NCBI GenBank assembly: GCA_016271365.2 | Contig: CM028132.1 | Coordinates: 1,189,457,001 to 1,189,521,000 of the forward strand | Source: Neoceratodus forsteri | Lineage: Eukaryota; Chordata; Ceratodontiformes; Ceratodontidae | DNA length: 64,000 bases | Direction: 5' to 3' | Shown here: one piece after another, positions 34,437 to 44,872 of the stretch | Position numbering within the stretch: the first letter of the stretch is position 1 | Layout of the letters: every line of letters starts with the position of its first letter | Made by a program: the position numbers and the translations under genes | Notes under the pieces: generated by a model | What the model saw: the letters and a program-made list of their open reading frames with translations, nothing else | Told to the model about the DNA's origin: nothing | Databases searched by the model: none

Positions 34437-34722
34437 ATCACACTCTGCTGACATCACCAGAGTGTGATAACCAGAGTGTTCTCCAGTAATCACACTGTGA
34501 TGACATCATCACAGTGTGATAACTGGAGTTCTCTCCAGTTATCATGCCCCTATTGTATAAAACGGATACATGATATGCACTCGTGTAATATGGAAAATAT
34601 TTTCACTCCTGCACAGTGACCTCAGGATACTCACTCGTGGCTTCACCACTTGTGAATATCCAGAGATCACTCTAAAGGAGTGAAAATATTTTCCATATCA
34701 CACTCATGCCCGTTATGTATCC
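34437..34722. repeat. Hairpin cluster, right part
   Basis: Three stem-loops lie here. One, 34437-34468, has 11-bp ATCACACTCTG arms. A second, 34481-34528, has 23-bp arms with one mismatch (CTCCAGT.ATCACACTGTGATGA). A third, 34564-34722, has ~77-bp imperfect arms sharing AATATGGAAAATATTTTCACTCCT. The first two are close relatives of the hairpin at 30597-30623 on the other side of the LINE. Confidence 0.7.
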
Positions 34723-35277
34723 CCTTCCCTGCTGTATCCCCTCCCCCAGAAAATAAATAAACAGACAAACAAATAAATGAGTAAAGAAATTTAGGGGGTG
34801 GCGCTGTACTCCACATCCGTATCCCATCTGTGTAGTCAAATACTGAGGAGATCACCTTGCAGATAATCACACTATGGACTGGGTGTGGTAGACAGAACTT
34901 GCTTGGCACAGAGCGCCGAGCTTCAGGCAAAGATTCCTGTTCAGGGCTTTGACATAGGGAGAGAAATCATGAGGTCTGTCCTGCCATACACCAAGATACT
35001 CATGTGGGGTACCAATTCAGCTTATATTCATTTATTTAAAGTCCCTTCATTCTTCATAATTGAAGGAATTTTGCATGAAAACATTGTTTTTGTCTTCCAG
35101 ACTTCAAGTTCATCTCCTCCTCCTCCTGCTTCCCCCCAACTGACGACATCATTTTGTGTATATGACGTCATAATCTGTAGAAATGATGATGCTCTTACAA
35201 ATAAAGGATTATGGCCTCATTTGCTTTTTATTTTTTAAACCCTGGTTGGTCAATGAGCAGGAGGAATCTGCCCATTT
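34723..35277. other. Unassigned spacer
   Basis: AT-rich, with an (AAAC/AAAT)-like run near 34,750-34,780 and no recognisable coding sequence. Confidence 0.4.
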
Positions 35278-35906
35278 ATGTGGACAGCCAGGAAGACAGA
35301 CATAAATATATGGTATACAATGGAAGCACAGTGCAACACTAAAACAGGAGGGCCAATTTTACAAAGATGGGGGAACGCCTCAGGGATGCCCTGGCAGGAG
35401 GAAGACAAGTGTGGAGTGGAGATACAGTTGGCAAAACTAAAAGGGGCCATAGAGAAGGCAACAAACCTCTGTGTCGGGCAAGTAAGCAAAAGCAATAGGA
35501 AAATGACGCCGCTATGTTTCTCAAAAGAGGTGGCTGGGAAAGTAAGGGCACAAAAGTTAGCATTCAGGAGGTATGAAGAGACACAGAGGGAGGAGGATAA
35601 GGAGGTATATCATGAGAAGCAGAGGGAGGCAGGGAAAGCAGTCAGGAGCACAAAGGCACAAATGAAGAAGAGAAAATAGCCCAGGTAGTAATGAAAGGGG
35701 TGAGACATATTTCAGGTATGTAAGGAAAAGGAGAAAAACCAGCAGAGGGATTGTAAGGCTAAGGAGGAAAGGGAAGAAATGTGTGGACGGAGGCCAGGAA
35801 AAAGCAGATATCCTGAACAAATATTTTAGTTCAGTGTTCACAGAGGAATGGGAAGGTGAGGGACCACAGATAAATTATAGGAGCATTGAAGGAAGGGAGG
35901 TGGACA
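35278..35906 (+). mobile_element. CR1 LINE (5' part), split by an LTR element
   Basis: The frame holds the CR1 endonuclease-to-RT linker: FSKEVAGKVRAQKLAFRRYE, EEDKEVYHEKQREAGKAVRS, and further on KKADILNKYFSSVFTEE-like sequence after shifts. It ends exactly at the 5-bp target site of the LTR element. Removing that element and one target copy brings this segment into frame with the RT fingers beyond it, which shows both parts are one CR1 copy. The endonuclease itself is missing. Confidence 0.8.
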
Positions 35907-36875
35907 TGTCACAGCGTGTGGGAATAAACTTCAGATGAGACAAATTTACAGGTTTAAAACACACTGTGGTGTGATATTTATTTTTCAAAAGTTAGAAAAG
36001 TAAAAAATGAAAACAAAAAAAAATTGCAGAGAAAATCACTACTTAACATCAGTAGTTTCTCACATAATACAGTCCAGGATTTTAGAGCTCCTAAGACCCT
36101 TCTCATCTGCATTCAACAGCTTGTCTTTAGCAGCACCTCTCTCCTCTCTCCTCTCTCCTGGCTGATCTCCACTGGACTGAACTGACTGCACTCAGTGAAG
36201 AGCTTTTATATCTTTTTGGTGGGGTCACCCGACTAAGCACTTTCTATTTACATGTCTGAATATGTTGTTTCAAAACCAAGGTGGGGGCTTTGTTTCAGGG
36301 GACTTCCTAGTTCAGTTAAAGGTACAGTGTATATCTCCACAAATGTTGACTCTATATCTCTGATTCATAATGACTAAGCATTTTCATAAAGCATACCACA
36401 GTTTTTTGTTTAGCCTCATACAGTAACAGGTTTATAATATGAATTTGTGAAAATACCTTAAGGATTTTATATAACTGATTTAATTATGAAATGATTAGTT
36501 TGATATGGCTTCTGAATCATTTTTCTTTAAAAGGGCTTTATTAACTGTATTCATTTCTATTTAAAATAGCCTTCATGCTTTTTTGTACACAAAATGCACT
36601 TATGCACTTTACACAACACCTCCCTGGGTGTTTGGCATCATTCCAGGGATTGGATGGATGGAAATGGAAAAATAATGAAAAGAGAGCACTAGTAGGAAGT
36701 TTAGTAGGGATAGTAACAAAGTACACTAGGTGCCAACCTAGGGTAGGGGGAAAAGAAGAAAAGCAAAGAGAAAGGTGTTAACTGTTGCACACCAGAAGTT
36801 TTGGTAGCTAGGAAATAAGGAGATAGAAAAGTGGTCCATCAGTCACAGCTGATGGTGTAGCTTTACTCTGCCACA
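35907..36875 (-). repeat. 3' LTR of non-autonomous element
   Basis: About 969 bp, the downstream LTR in the element's minus orientation. It starts TGTGGCAGAG and ends CGCTGTGACA when read on the minus strand. It carries TATAAAAG at 36203-36210 and AATAAA downstream near the R/U5 side. It differs from the other LTR by scattered substitutions and small indels, which indicates some age. Confidence 0.85.
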
Positions 36876-36888
36876 CACCTCCCTCCTT
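36876..36888 (-). promoter_or_regulatory. Polypurine tract
   Basis: On the minus strand, AAGGAGGGAGGTG lies directly upstream of the TGTGGCAG start of the 3' LTR. This is the expected position for the plus-strand DNA primer and it fixes the element's orientation. Confidence 0.75.
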
Positions 36889-37319
36889 AAGAAAAAAACA
36901 GTTCTCAAAACCATACTGTTTTTTCAAGAACCCCCTCTCAGTCATAAATATTCTACCAAAACCAAGGAGTGCTAGCTGCACATTTGAGCAGACTTGATAG
37001 ACCTCTAGGCCTTTATCTGCTGGCAAATTTCGTATGTTCATAAAACAGTAGACTGGGGATTGGTTGAAACTTTCTCCCACCCACTATGAGAGCTTCACCC
37101 CAGGGTCCCTTAATCAGCTGTTTTTAATATTGTCCACCATACCAAGTTACTGCAGTACAGCAATACTTTCACAACATTACCCAGGGGCTATCACACAATT
37201 CAGCACAGTATTCATCTATGCATTCAGTAAACGGTTTCAGTCTGTAGTGACTGTCTACTCTCTATTTCACTCTGGTTACTACAGCTTAGACATTTCATAT
37301 GTAATATCAGGCACCCATC

Positions 37320-37970
37320 AACAGGCATTGTTTCAGCACTCATCACTTGGCATTGTTTCAGAACCCATCACTTGGCATTGTTTCAGAACCCATCACTTGG
37401 CATCGTTTCAGCACTCATCAATTGGCATCATTTCAGCTCTGTGCTCCCATCACTTGGCATCGTTTCAAACCCTGTGCACCCACTATTGTACCTTCATCAG
37501 TACATTAAAAAAGAAGAAGTAATACACAGCAGTTTTATGCTGACTTCTAGCTTCCTTCATACCCATCACTTGGCATCGTTTCAGAATCCATTACTTGGCA
37601 TTGTTTCAGAACCCATCACTTGGCATTGTTTCAGAACCTTGTGCACCCACTATCGTACCTTCATCAGTACATTAAAAAAGAAGAAGTAATACACAGCAGT
37701 TTTATGCTGACTTCTAGCTTCCTTCATACCCATCACTTGCCATCGTTTCAGCCCTGTGCACCCACTATCATACCTTCATCAGTACATTAAAAAAGAGGAA
37801 GTAATACACAACTGTTTTATGCTGACATCTAGCTTCCTCCATACCCATCATTTGGCATCATTTCAGCCCTGTGCACCCACTATCGTACCTTCATCAGTAC
37901 ATTAGAAAAGAGGAAGTAATACACAGCAGTTTTATGCTGACTTTTAGCTTCCTCCATTTAACCATCAGGG
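37320..37970. repeat. Composite minisatellite inside the LTR element
   Basis: The inner unit is about 25 bp, CATCACTTGGCATYGTTTCAG plus a short spacer, repeated many times. It is nested in a larger unit of about 115-170 bp carrying CTGTGCACCCACTATCGTAC, CTTCATCAGTACATTAAAAA and TTTTATGCTGACTTCTAGCT, present four times. Spacers are not unique, so this is a satellite-like array and not CRISPR. Confidence 0.85.
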
Positions 37971-38510
37971 CGGCTGTATAGGCCTATATCACAACTTTCT
38001 CCCAGGCGAGTTGTACCCAGCTCTAACCCCATTTTAATACATTATTTCCACTCAGGGGCCCAATCATAGGTTCCACCCCATACATAGATCCTCCATGACC
38101 CTAGGTTTCTCATTTTATGTCATACAGCATAGACATTTCTTATATGTTAAACATTTCTTGTAATCATGTCATACATTTCATTTATCCATTTCCCTTTCAT
38201 ATGTTTTCTGGTAGACAAGGAACCTTCTCATGCTGAATATCAACCAGCTAGTTCCTAACTCCAAAACCTTTTGGGTCTCCTTTCAACCCTTATTTGTAAC
38301 ATACCAGGGTTTCCTTTCAACCCTTACACTGTTCTGGTACCCTCAACTGACTGTACTAGAGCACCAGCCTTAAAAGCTATATTAATTCTAAACATTGCAT
38401 GTTTCATACATTTTGTACAATATCACAGGGGGTTCAAAACATGGGAAAGTCCATTCAACCACTATGGTGTCTTCCCTGTTGCTTGTAGTGTTCACCCCAG
38501 TATGCATATG

Positions 38511-38965
38511 TCATGAAACAGTCTTATTTGGAGCCTTCATCTTGTCATCCTCCAAGTAGCAGCAGCCCAGAAAAATGGGCAACAACGGGATCTCAAATGT
38601 TGCTGGCAACAATGGTTCCATTGGGGAGTGGCTCCTCCTGTAGAACCCAAGGATCCTGCTCCTCTGCTTTGGCAATAAAATCCTCTGGTTGGAAACCCTC
38701 CATAAGTACCTGGCAGCAGTGCTCCGCCTCTCCCCGGCGCTGGTCCACCTCTGCATTCCATCAAACTCCAATCCAGGCAATAGCACGTCTCCAGTTCTCC
38801 TCACCTGTGGTATGCACACCAGTAAGCCCCTCCTTCTTCAACAGATCCTTAGCATCCACAAAATCCTGGAGGTACACCATCCTGCTCTTTGCCCCCTATG
38901 TCTGGATACCAGGGCTGGTATTTGGGTACTGGTCTCCCCCTCATTTCTCTGGACAACCAGTACGA
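38511..38965 (-). pseudogene. Broken gag-like leader frame
   Basis: Just downstream of the primer site on the minus strand, a frame begins MVYLQDFVDAKDLLKKEGL and shows ENWRRAIAWIGV, then a stop, then RRGEAEHCCQVLMEGFQPED and FIAKAEEQDPWVLQEE. The acidic, helical composition and the position suggest a gag remnant. No zinc knuckle or major homology region is seen, so the identity is inferred from position only. Confidence 0.35.
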
Positions 38966-38981
38966 TCCCACTTCTGACACC
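38965..38981 (-). promoter_or_regulatory. tRNA-Leu primer binding site
   Basis: On the minus strand, GGTGTCAGAAGTGGGAT lies a few bases past the 5' LTR end. It is complementary to the 3' end of a vertebrate tRNA-Leu (…ATCCCACTTCTGACACC). The terminal T of TGG is C here. The same site primes the larger LTR element. Confidence 0.75.
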
Positions 38982-38986
38982 GAGTT

Positions 38987-39948
38987 TGTCACAACGTGTG
39001 GGAATAAACTTCAGATGAGGCAAATTTACAGGATTAAAACACACTGTGGTGTGATGTTTATTTTTCAAAAGTTAGAAAAATAATACATGAAAACAAAAAA
39101 AAAATGTGCAAAGAAAATCACTACTTAACATCAGTGGTTTCTCACATAATACAGTCCTGGATCTTAGAGCTGTATGACCCTTCTCATCTGCATTCAACAG
39201 CTTGTCTACAGTAGCACCTCTCTCCTCTCTCAGGGCAGATCCCCACTGGACTGGACTGACTACACTCAGTGAAGAGGTTTTATATCTTTTTGGTGGAGTT
39301 AGCGACTAAGTACTTTCTATTTACAAGTCTGAACATGTTGTTTCAAAACAAAGGGGGGTTTTGTTTCAGGGGACTTTCTAGTTCAGTTAAAGGTACAGTG
39401 TATATCTCCACAGATATTGACTCTACATCTCTGGTTCATAATGAATAAGCATTTTTATAAAGCATGCCACAGTTTTTTGTTTAGTTTCATACATTAACAG
39501 GTTTATAATGTGAATTTATGAAAATACTTAAAGGATTTTGTATAACTGTAGTAATCATAAAATGATCAGTTCTATATGGCTTCTGAATAATTTTTCTTTA
39601 AAAAAGGCTTTATTAACTGTATTTATTCCTATTTAAAATAGCCTTCATGCTTTTTGTACACAAAATGCACTTATGCACTTTACACAACACCTCTCCGGGT
39701 GTTTGGCATCATTCTAGGGACTGCATGGATGGAAATGGGAAAAGAATGAAAAGAGAGAACTAGTGGGAAATTTAGTAGGGATAGTATCGAACTACGCTAG
39801 GTGTCCAACCTAGAGGGTAGGGGAGAAAAGAAGAAAAGCAAAGAGAAAAGTGTTAACTGTTGCACAACAGAAGTTGTGGTAGCTAGAAATAAGGAGATAG
39901 AAAAGTGGTCCATCAGTCACATCGAGGGTGTAGTCTTACTCTGCCACA
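38987..39948 (-). repeat. 5' LTR of non-autonomous element
   Basis: About 962 bp, the upstream LTR in the minus orientation and the likely promoter. TATAAAAC at 39277-39284 is the counterpart of the TATAAAAG box in the other LTR. The adjoining pyrimidine/purine CTCTCTCC-type repeat is shorter than in the other copy. Confidence 0.85.
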
Positions 39949-41594
39949 GGTCACTAGTCCCTTCACAAAGAAGAGAGTCCTGAAGGAACTCACAAATCTG
40001 AAAGTGGACAAGGCAGTGGGGCCAGACAAGATACATCCAAGGATGTTGAAGAAACTCAGGGAGGTGCTGGCTCAGGGCTGCACCTCTGACTGTCCTATTC
40101 AACCACTCAGTGGAGATGGAAATGGTCCTGGAGGACTGGAGGAGAGCAAATGTAGTCCCACATCACAAAAGTGGTAGCAGGGAGGAAGCTGGCAATTATA
40201 GGCCAGCCAGCTTGACTTCAGTGGTGCAGAAATTAATGGAATCACTGCAGAAGGAAAGGATTTTGGAACATCTTGAAACCAGCGGCTTACAGGATCCAAG
40301 GCAGCATGGATTCACTGGGGGGCAGTCACGTCAGACAAATCTGGTAGATTTCTTTGACTGGGTGACCAGGGATGTAGATCAGGGTGGAGTGGTGGATGTG
40401 GCCTACCTAGATTTCAGTAAGGCCTTCGACACAGTTCCACATAGGAGACTAGCAAACAAACTGGGCAGCCTGAGAGTGGGTCCAAAAGTGGTAAACTGGG
40501 TAAGGAATTGGTTGGGAGATAGGCATCAGAGGGTGGTGGTAAATGGAGTTCACTCCGAGGAAGGGAGCGTGATCAGAGGGGTGCCAGAAGGATCAGTATT
40601 GGGACTGGTCTTCTTTAATGTCTCTTTGTTAATGACATTGCAGAGGAGATAGAAGGGAAGGTATCCCTTTTTGAAGATGACACTAAAATCTGCAAGAGGG
40701 TAGACACTCCGGGAGTGTGTGTGGAAAAAATGAATGGGGATCTACGAAAACTTGACGAGTGGTCAAGAGTGTGGCAACTAAATTTCAATGCGAAGAAGTG
40801 CAAAATCATGCCCTTGGGTCACAGACACCCGGGGCGGAGTACAAGATGGGGGGAGTGGTACTGATTACAACAAAACAGGAAAGAGACCTTCAGGTAATTA
40901 TATCTGGTGACCTAAAGGTGGCCAAACAGTGTGACAAGGCTGTAGGGAGAGCCATTGGGATGCTAGGATGCATAGGGAGGGGTATCACCAGCAGAAAGAG
41001 GGAGGTGGTGATACCACTGTATAAATCTTTGGTGAGACCTCATCTAGAATACTATGTCCAGTTCTGGAGACCACATTTCTGGAAGGGTATAGACAGAGTA
41101 GAGGTGGTCCAGAGGAGGGCAACTAAAATGGTGTAGGGTCTGCACCAGAGTGCCTATGAGGAGATACTAAAGGACCTCAATATGTACACCCTGGAGGAAA
41201 GGAGGGAAAGGGGAGCTATGATAGGGACTTTCAAATACCTCAGGGGTATAAACAAGGTACAAAAGGGAAGTATTTTTCAGAAAAAAGTTCCTCAAGAACA
41301 AGGGGGCATGCTATGAAGCTGGAGGGGGGTAGACTCAGGAAAATTTGTAAAGTACTTCTTCACAGAAATAGTGGTAGATGCCTGGAACAGCCTTTCAGCT
41401 GAGGTGGTCGGGGCAAAAACTGTAAGTGGGATTCAAGAACACATGGGATAGGCATACGGGAACCTTAGTCATTAGGGAAGAGAGTGCTAAGCTGGAGATC
41501 GAGTAGAGTCTCCGGTGTTACAGGAGGTAGGTAAAAGGGGCAGACTAGGTTGGCCAAGAGATCATTATCTGCTGTCAACTTCTATATTTCTATG
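39949..41594 (+). mobile_element. CR1 LINE (RT and 3' end), second part
   Basis: RT blocks appear in order: KAVGPDKIHPRML, VVPHHKSGSREEAGNYRPAS, LTSVVQKLMES, RQHGFTGGQSRQTNL, VDVAYLDFSKAFDTVPH, VVNGVHSEEGS, GVPEGSVLGLVFF (E for Q), a decayed FADD region, then GRAIGMLGCIGRGITSRKRE, LYKSLVRPHLEYYVQFW and RVEVVQRRATKMV. The YEERLKELNMY-type C-terminus is spread over shifted frames. The 3' end is GGGGCAGACTAGGTTGGCCA, then ATTATCTGCTGTCAACTTC and TATATTTCTATG, the CR1 8-bp-repeat type of end. At least three frame breaks. Confidence 0.88.
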
Positions 41595-42564
41595 TAAGAC
41601 ATCATAACATTGACCGTGATCTGTATTCATAAGATTGGATTTCAAGCAAGTTTTAAAGGCAGCATATGTTTGACAAATAAAACCTCTGTAGGTAACGAAG
41701 CTTAAGTGGGGCGGGGTGGAGATATGCTGCAGAATGCAGTGAGGTGTGAGACACAGAGATGCTGCCTTCATGCGAATGCCCTCTGTAATTAAGAATGAGA
41801 GGATATACATAAAAAGAAGGCATGAAATATTAGCTGACTCTTGTTTGAACATTATGTTTCAAAACGTTTTCATGCATACTGCAAAATCATTTTAAATCCT
41901 TTGCTAATTAGCTTCTTGTTCATGGATTTAGACAAGAGATTCCAGTTTGTCAAGGCTATAGAGGAAAGGAGATGATTCAGCTGCATCAATTTTGAATAGG
42001 GGAATGCACAGGAAACTTGGTCCACACATTATAAATTCATGTTGGAAAAGCAGAGGTCAGAGAAGTAAGGAGGTAGTGCTCAGCTCTCTGCACACATCAG
42101 AAGCAGGAGGTGGAGTAACTTATTTGGTTGAGACAGATGCATTAGATTTGTGAACATGACATAAAGAGAAAGTACAATAGCTGCACTGGAATACAACATA
42201 GAATTTAAAAGCAGCCCCACATCTCAGTACAGAAATGGAAGCTAAGGTAATGTCCACGTAATCAAAAAGGGAGTACGTCATTTTGTGATGGCCCTTTTCA
42301 GACTACTGAGACATGCAGAGTTAGTTTCAATTAGGAATCCCAAGCCAATGGTTTACTTTCAGAGGGAAGTATGGATCTTACTACCTGGTCCTGTCAAATC
42401 CCTATCTTGACAAAACAATAGACCTTCCTCCTTAGCTTCATCAAATTCTTCTTCATCCTTTGTGCAGTAAAAGAACGCTATTGTCATGTATTGTAAGCAG
42501 ATTATTTTCTGTTCAGTGTGGCACTACAAGGAAGGCAGTCCTCACTCTTTTCAGTGCAGTTGGA
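41595..42564. other. Unassigned sequence
   Basis: Mixed composition with short open frames only. No repeat family recognised. Confidence 0.4.
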
Positions 42565-42900
42565 CCCACAATCCACAGAAACAGAAAAATGCCAGCAGAA
42601 CAAGACTTTGTGGTCTGTTCAGTCTGCCCTGTGCTGTTGTACATGCCCTCTCCCCCGAGGATCATGATGACTGACCAATCCCCCTTCCCTGCCCCCCAAC
42701 CCTTGACCAGTCCTTTGTGCCTATGCCACCTCCCCTTAATGCTCTCCACCATTTTGTACTGACTAGTGTTTCAGGTAGCTTAGTCCACCCCTCTAGCACC
42801 TTCACTGTGAAGCAGTATTTCCTTACATTCTACCTGAACCTCCCCTTCCGAGCTTCCTACAGTCACTTTCTTGTCAGGATTTACACATCATTTTGTCTGA
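42565..42900 (-). mobile_element. CR1 3' fragment
   Basis: The minus strand encodes NVRKYCFTVKVLEGWTKLPE, corresponding to the VRKYFFTEKVVDAWNGLPEE end of CR1 ORF2. It ends with GGGCAGACTGAACAGACC, CAAAGTCTTGTTCTGC and TTTCTGTTTCTGTG, a diverged CR1 3' terminus. Confidence 0.6.
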
Positions 42901-43624
42901 TCTCATGACAGTAATGTATTTTGAAATTGATATGTTTGTTCTGCACAGCAGCAGTATTGCCATTCACAATGCCAGTGACTCAGGTTTGCACCCCAAACCC
43001 ACAGCATTGGAGGACCAGCAATAGGAGTACTGCATGTCCTTCAGGACACTGTCCTCTTCAAGCAAGGCTGGGAGGGTGTAAATCCCTGCTACACTCCTGC
43101 TACCTGTTTGACCACAGATGTAGTGCAGCTGAGGAACTTCATGCAGGAGGAAGGACACCAACAGGCTGTATGTGGTCATGCTGCTGCATGTGCACACTCT
43201 GGGTCCTATGCCATCAGCATCCTTGTGAGTGGCAAAGAAAGGAAAGAAAAAAAAAAAGCCTCCCTGGTAGCAAGAAGGATGTCCCTCTTCCCAACTGGAT
43301 GCCAGAATCAGACTCCGATTTCACATCTGACCACTTTTTTGGAATCGAATTTTCAGCCTTCAATTCTGAAATTCTGAATTCTGAAAGAAGGCTTAGAATC
43401 CGATTCTGTCTGACAGATTCCCAAGCAACTCTAGTACGCTCTCATTTTAGCTACATTTCATTGTTAGTTACAACTATTCATCAATGCCTGAGAGTTTCAT
43501 AAAATTTAAATTCTCTTTTCCTTCCTGATGCTGGGAAGCTGCTTGTTAAAGCATTTTACTTCCAGTCCTTAATTATGGCATGTTGTTTTACTCTGCAGAC
43601 ACTGACAGTGCACTGTTAAGAAAG
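42901..43624. other. Unassigned sequence
   Basis: A plus-strand open frame of 193 codons spans most of this stretch. It has no recognisable domain and shows low-complexity lysine and serine patches, so I do not call it a gene. Confidence 0.4.
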
Positions 43625-44140
43625 AGGGCTGTGGGCCAGCCTAGTGGCTCTGGAGGTTGAGGCACTGGTCGCTACACCTCACGCCTCGCTGGTGACCCAG
43701 GTTCAGGAATGAGCCTGGGCCACCGGGGGTCGGCAGGGGGAGAGAGGATTGAGCATCCGTAGTACTGCTGTCCTCTCTCAGGGAGAGGGTCTCACATTGT
43801 TCTGCTTGTTGATTGCCCTCTGGTGGTGACTGGAGGGCAGTATGAGTCGGGAGACACGCTCTGACTTAACCACATTGGTAGGGAGGGGGGTCAGGAGAAA
43901 AACAGAAGGAAAATGAGCCTTGCAGGGCTCCATGATGGTCTGCTGCAATGCAAGCCAACTCCAGGTTCTGGATTGGGTGTCCAAGGAGGGTGCCACCTTT
44001 CCGTCCCGCCACAGAGGCGTAAGCCATGGGGGATTACTGGGTCAGCTAAAATGTGACGTGGCGGACCTGAGAGAGTTCCTCCTTTGGAGGACCGCAGTCC
44101 TTGCCAGGGCTCAGGAGGAGAAAAAAACTGTATAAAAAAA
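43625..44140 (+). mobile_element. tRNA-type SINE, copy 3
   Basis: The head is GGCCAGCCTAGTGGCTCTGG AGGTTGAGGCACTGG-like; the B-box position reads GGTTCAGGAATGAG. Next comes GCCTGGGCCACCGGGGGTC and a long body ending CCAGGGCTCAGGAGGAGAAAAAAAC. This is the longest of the four copies, about 510 bp, and it defines the 3' end best. Confidence 0.65.
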
Positions 44141-44339
44141 ATTTAAACAAGAAAGAGGGTCGTGTACAGTTACAACTCTCCACACAGGCACATCACTGTT
44201 TTTTATTTACTTCACTGTAATGGGTATTCTTTGAGCAAAGATAGGATCTTTATGTAGGTTTATTTTTTTAAAAAGTGTCTTTAAGCCTGGTGCCTTCCTC
44301 ACAACCACACATTTTTCAGTTGGCCAGCACAGAGTTTAA

Positions 44340-44705
44340 TCATGGTGCTGGCCTGGTGGCACTGAGGGCTGAGCCACTGGATGCATTACCTTGCGTTACA
44401 CTGGTGACCCGGGGTTTGGGAATGACCTTGGGTCGTTGGGTTGCTGGCATGGGGGAGGGAGGTGGGAGCAGGACTGAGCACTGGCTTTTCTCTCCTGGGA
44501 GGGGGAAGTCGCTCGTCTGTAGTCCCGCCAACACCGAATGGAGGTCCGGTGCCAGGTGCAGGTGGTAACGGTGCAACTGGTAGGGTGGGGCATCCCGTAG
44601 TGCGTTGTGTGCACGTGCCTCCACACGTGCACACAATGCTGGGATGCATGGGGTCAGGAACAATACTGAAAAAATGTACAAAATACCTATGGAACAAAAA
44701 AAAAG
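44340..44705 (+). mobile_element. tRNA-type SINE, copy 4
   Basis: The head GCTGGCCTGGTGGCACTGAG GGCTGAGCCACTGG is followed by GGTGACCCGGGGTTTGGGAATGA at the B-box position. The body is shorter than in copy 3 and the A-rich end near 44,695 is followed by unrelated sequence. It lies only 200 bp downstream of copy 3 in the same orientation. Confidence 0.65.
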
Positions 44706-44764
44706 AATTTAATCATGCAGAGAAGTGGTGCACTCACTCGCCAGTGCTGCTGTAAAATTGCTTA

Positions 44765-44872
44765 GAAAACATAGAAGCTGACAGCAGATAAGGGATGCAT
44801 AGCCCATCCAGTCTGCCCTTTTTTGTTGTATTGCTTACACTGTAGACCCCTCCAGGTCTACAGCACTTTCAT
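44765..44872 (-). mobile_element. CR1-A, 3'-terminal piece
   Basis: ACATAGAAGCTGACAGCAGA, then GCATAGCCCATCCAGTCTGCCC is the complement of a CR1 3' end. It lies directly beside an oppositely oriented L2, beyond which CR1 ORF2 sequence continues. I infer that it is the true 3' terminus of CR1-A displaced by the L2 insertion. Confidence 0.65.

Larger units (their letters stand above)
35907..39948 (-). mobile_element. Non-autonomous LTR retrotransposon inserted in CR1
   Basis: Two direct repeats of about 965 bp, each bounded on the plus strand by TGTCACA and TGCCACA, enclose 2.1 kb. Orientation is minus: a polypurine tract (AAGGAGGGAGGTG) abuts the left LTR, and a tRNA-Leu primer site abuts the right LTR. 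GGACA before and GGTCA after the element form a 5-bp target duplication with one mismatch. The interior lacks protease, RT, RNase H and integrase; it has a small broken gag-like frame and a minisatellite. The primer site equals that of the autonomous element at 49.5-57.0 kb, which could be a helper or relative, although the LTRs are not visibly alike. Confidence 0.85.

Noticed and set aside
37320..37970. CRISPR-like direct repeats
   Set aside because: Spacers between units are themselves repeated, the setting is a vertebrate LTR element, and there are no cas genes. It is a minisatellite.
36876..38986. Envelope or pol gene in the smaller LTR element
   Set aside because: No protease, RT, integrase or envelope motif found in any frame; only a short broken frame near the primer site.
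42921..43502. 193-codon plus-strand frame as a host gene
   Set aside because: No domain, low-complexity Lys and Ser patches, and no supporting exon structure visible.
43625..44705. Possible tRNA genes at the SINE heads
   Set aside because: A- and B-box-like segments are present but no cloverleaf or anticodon arm can be formed. They are SINE promoters.
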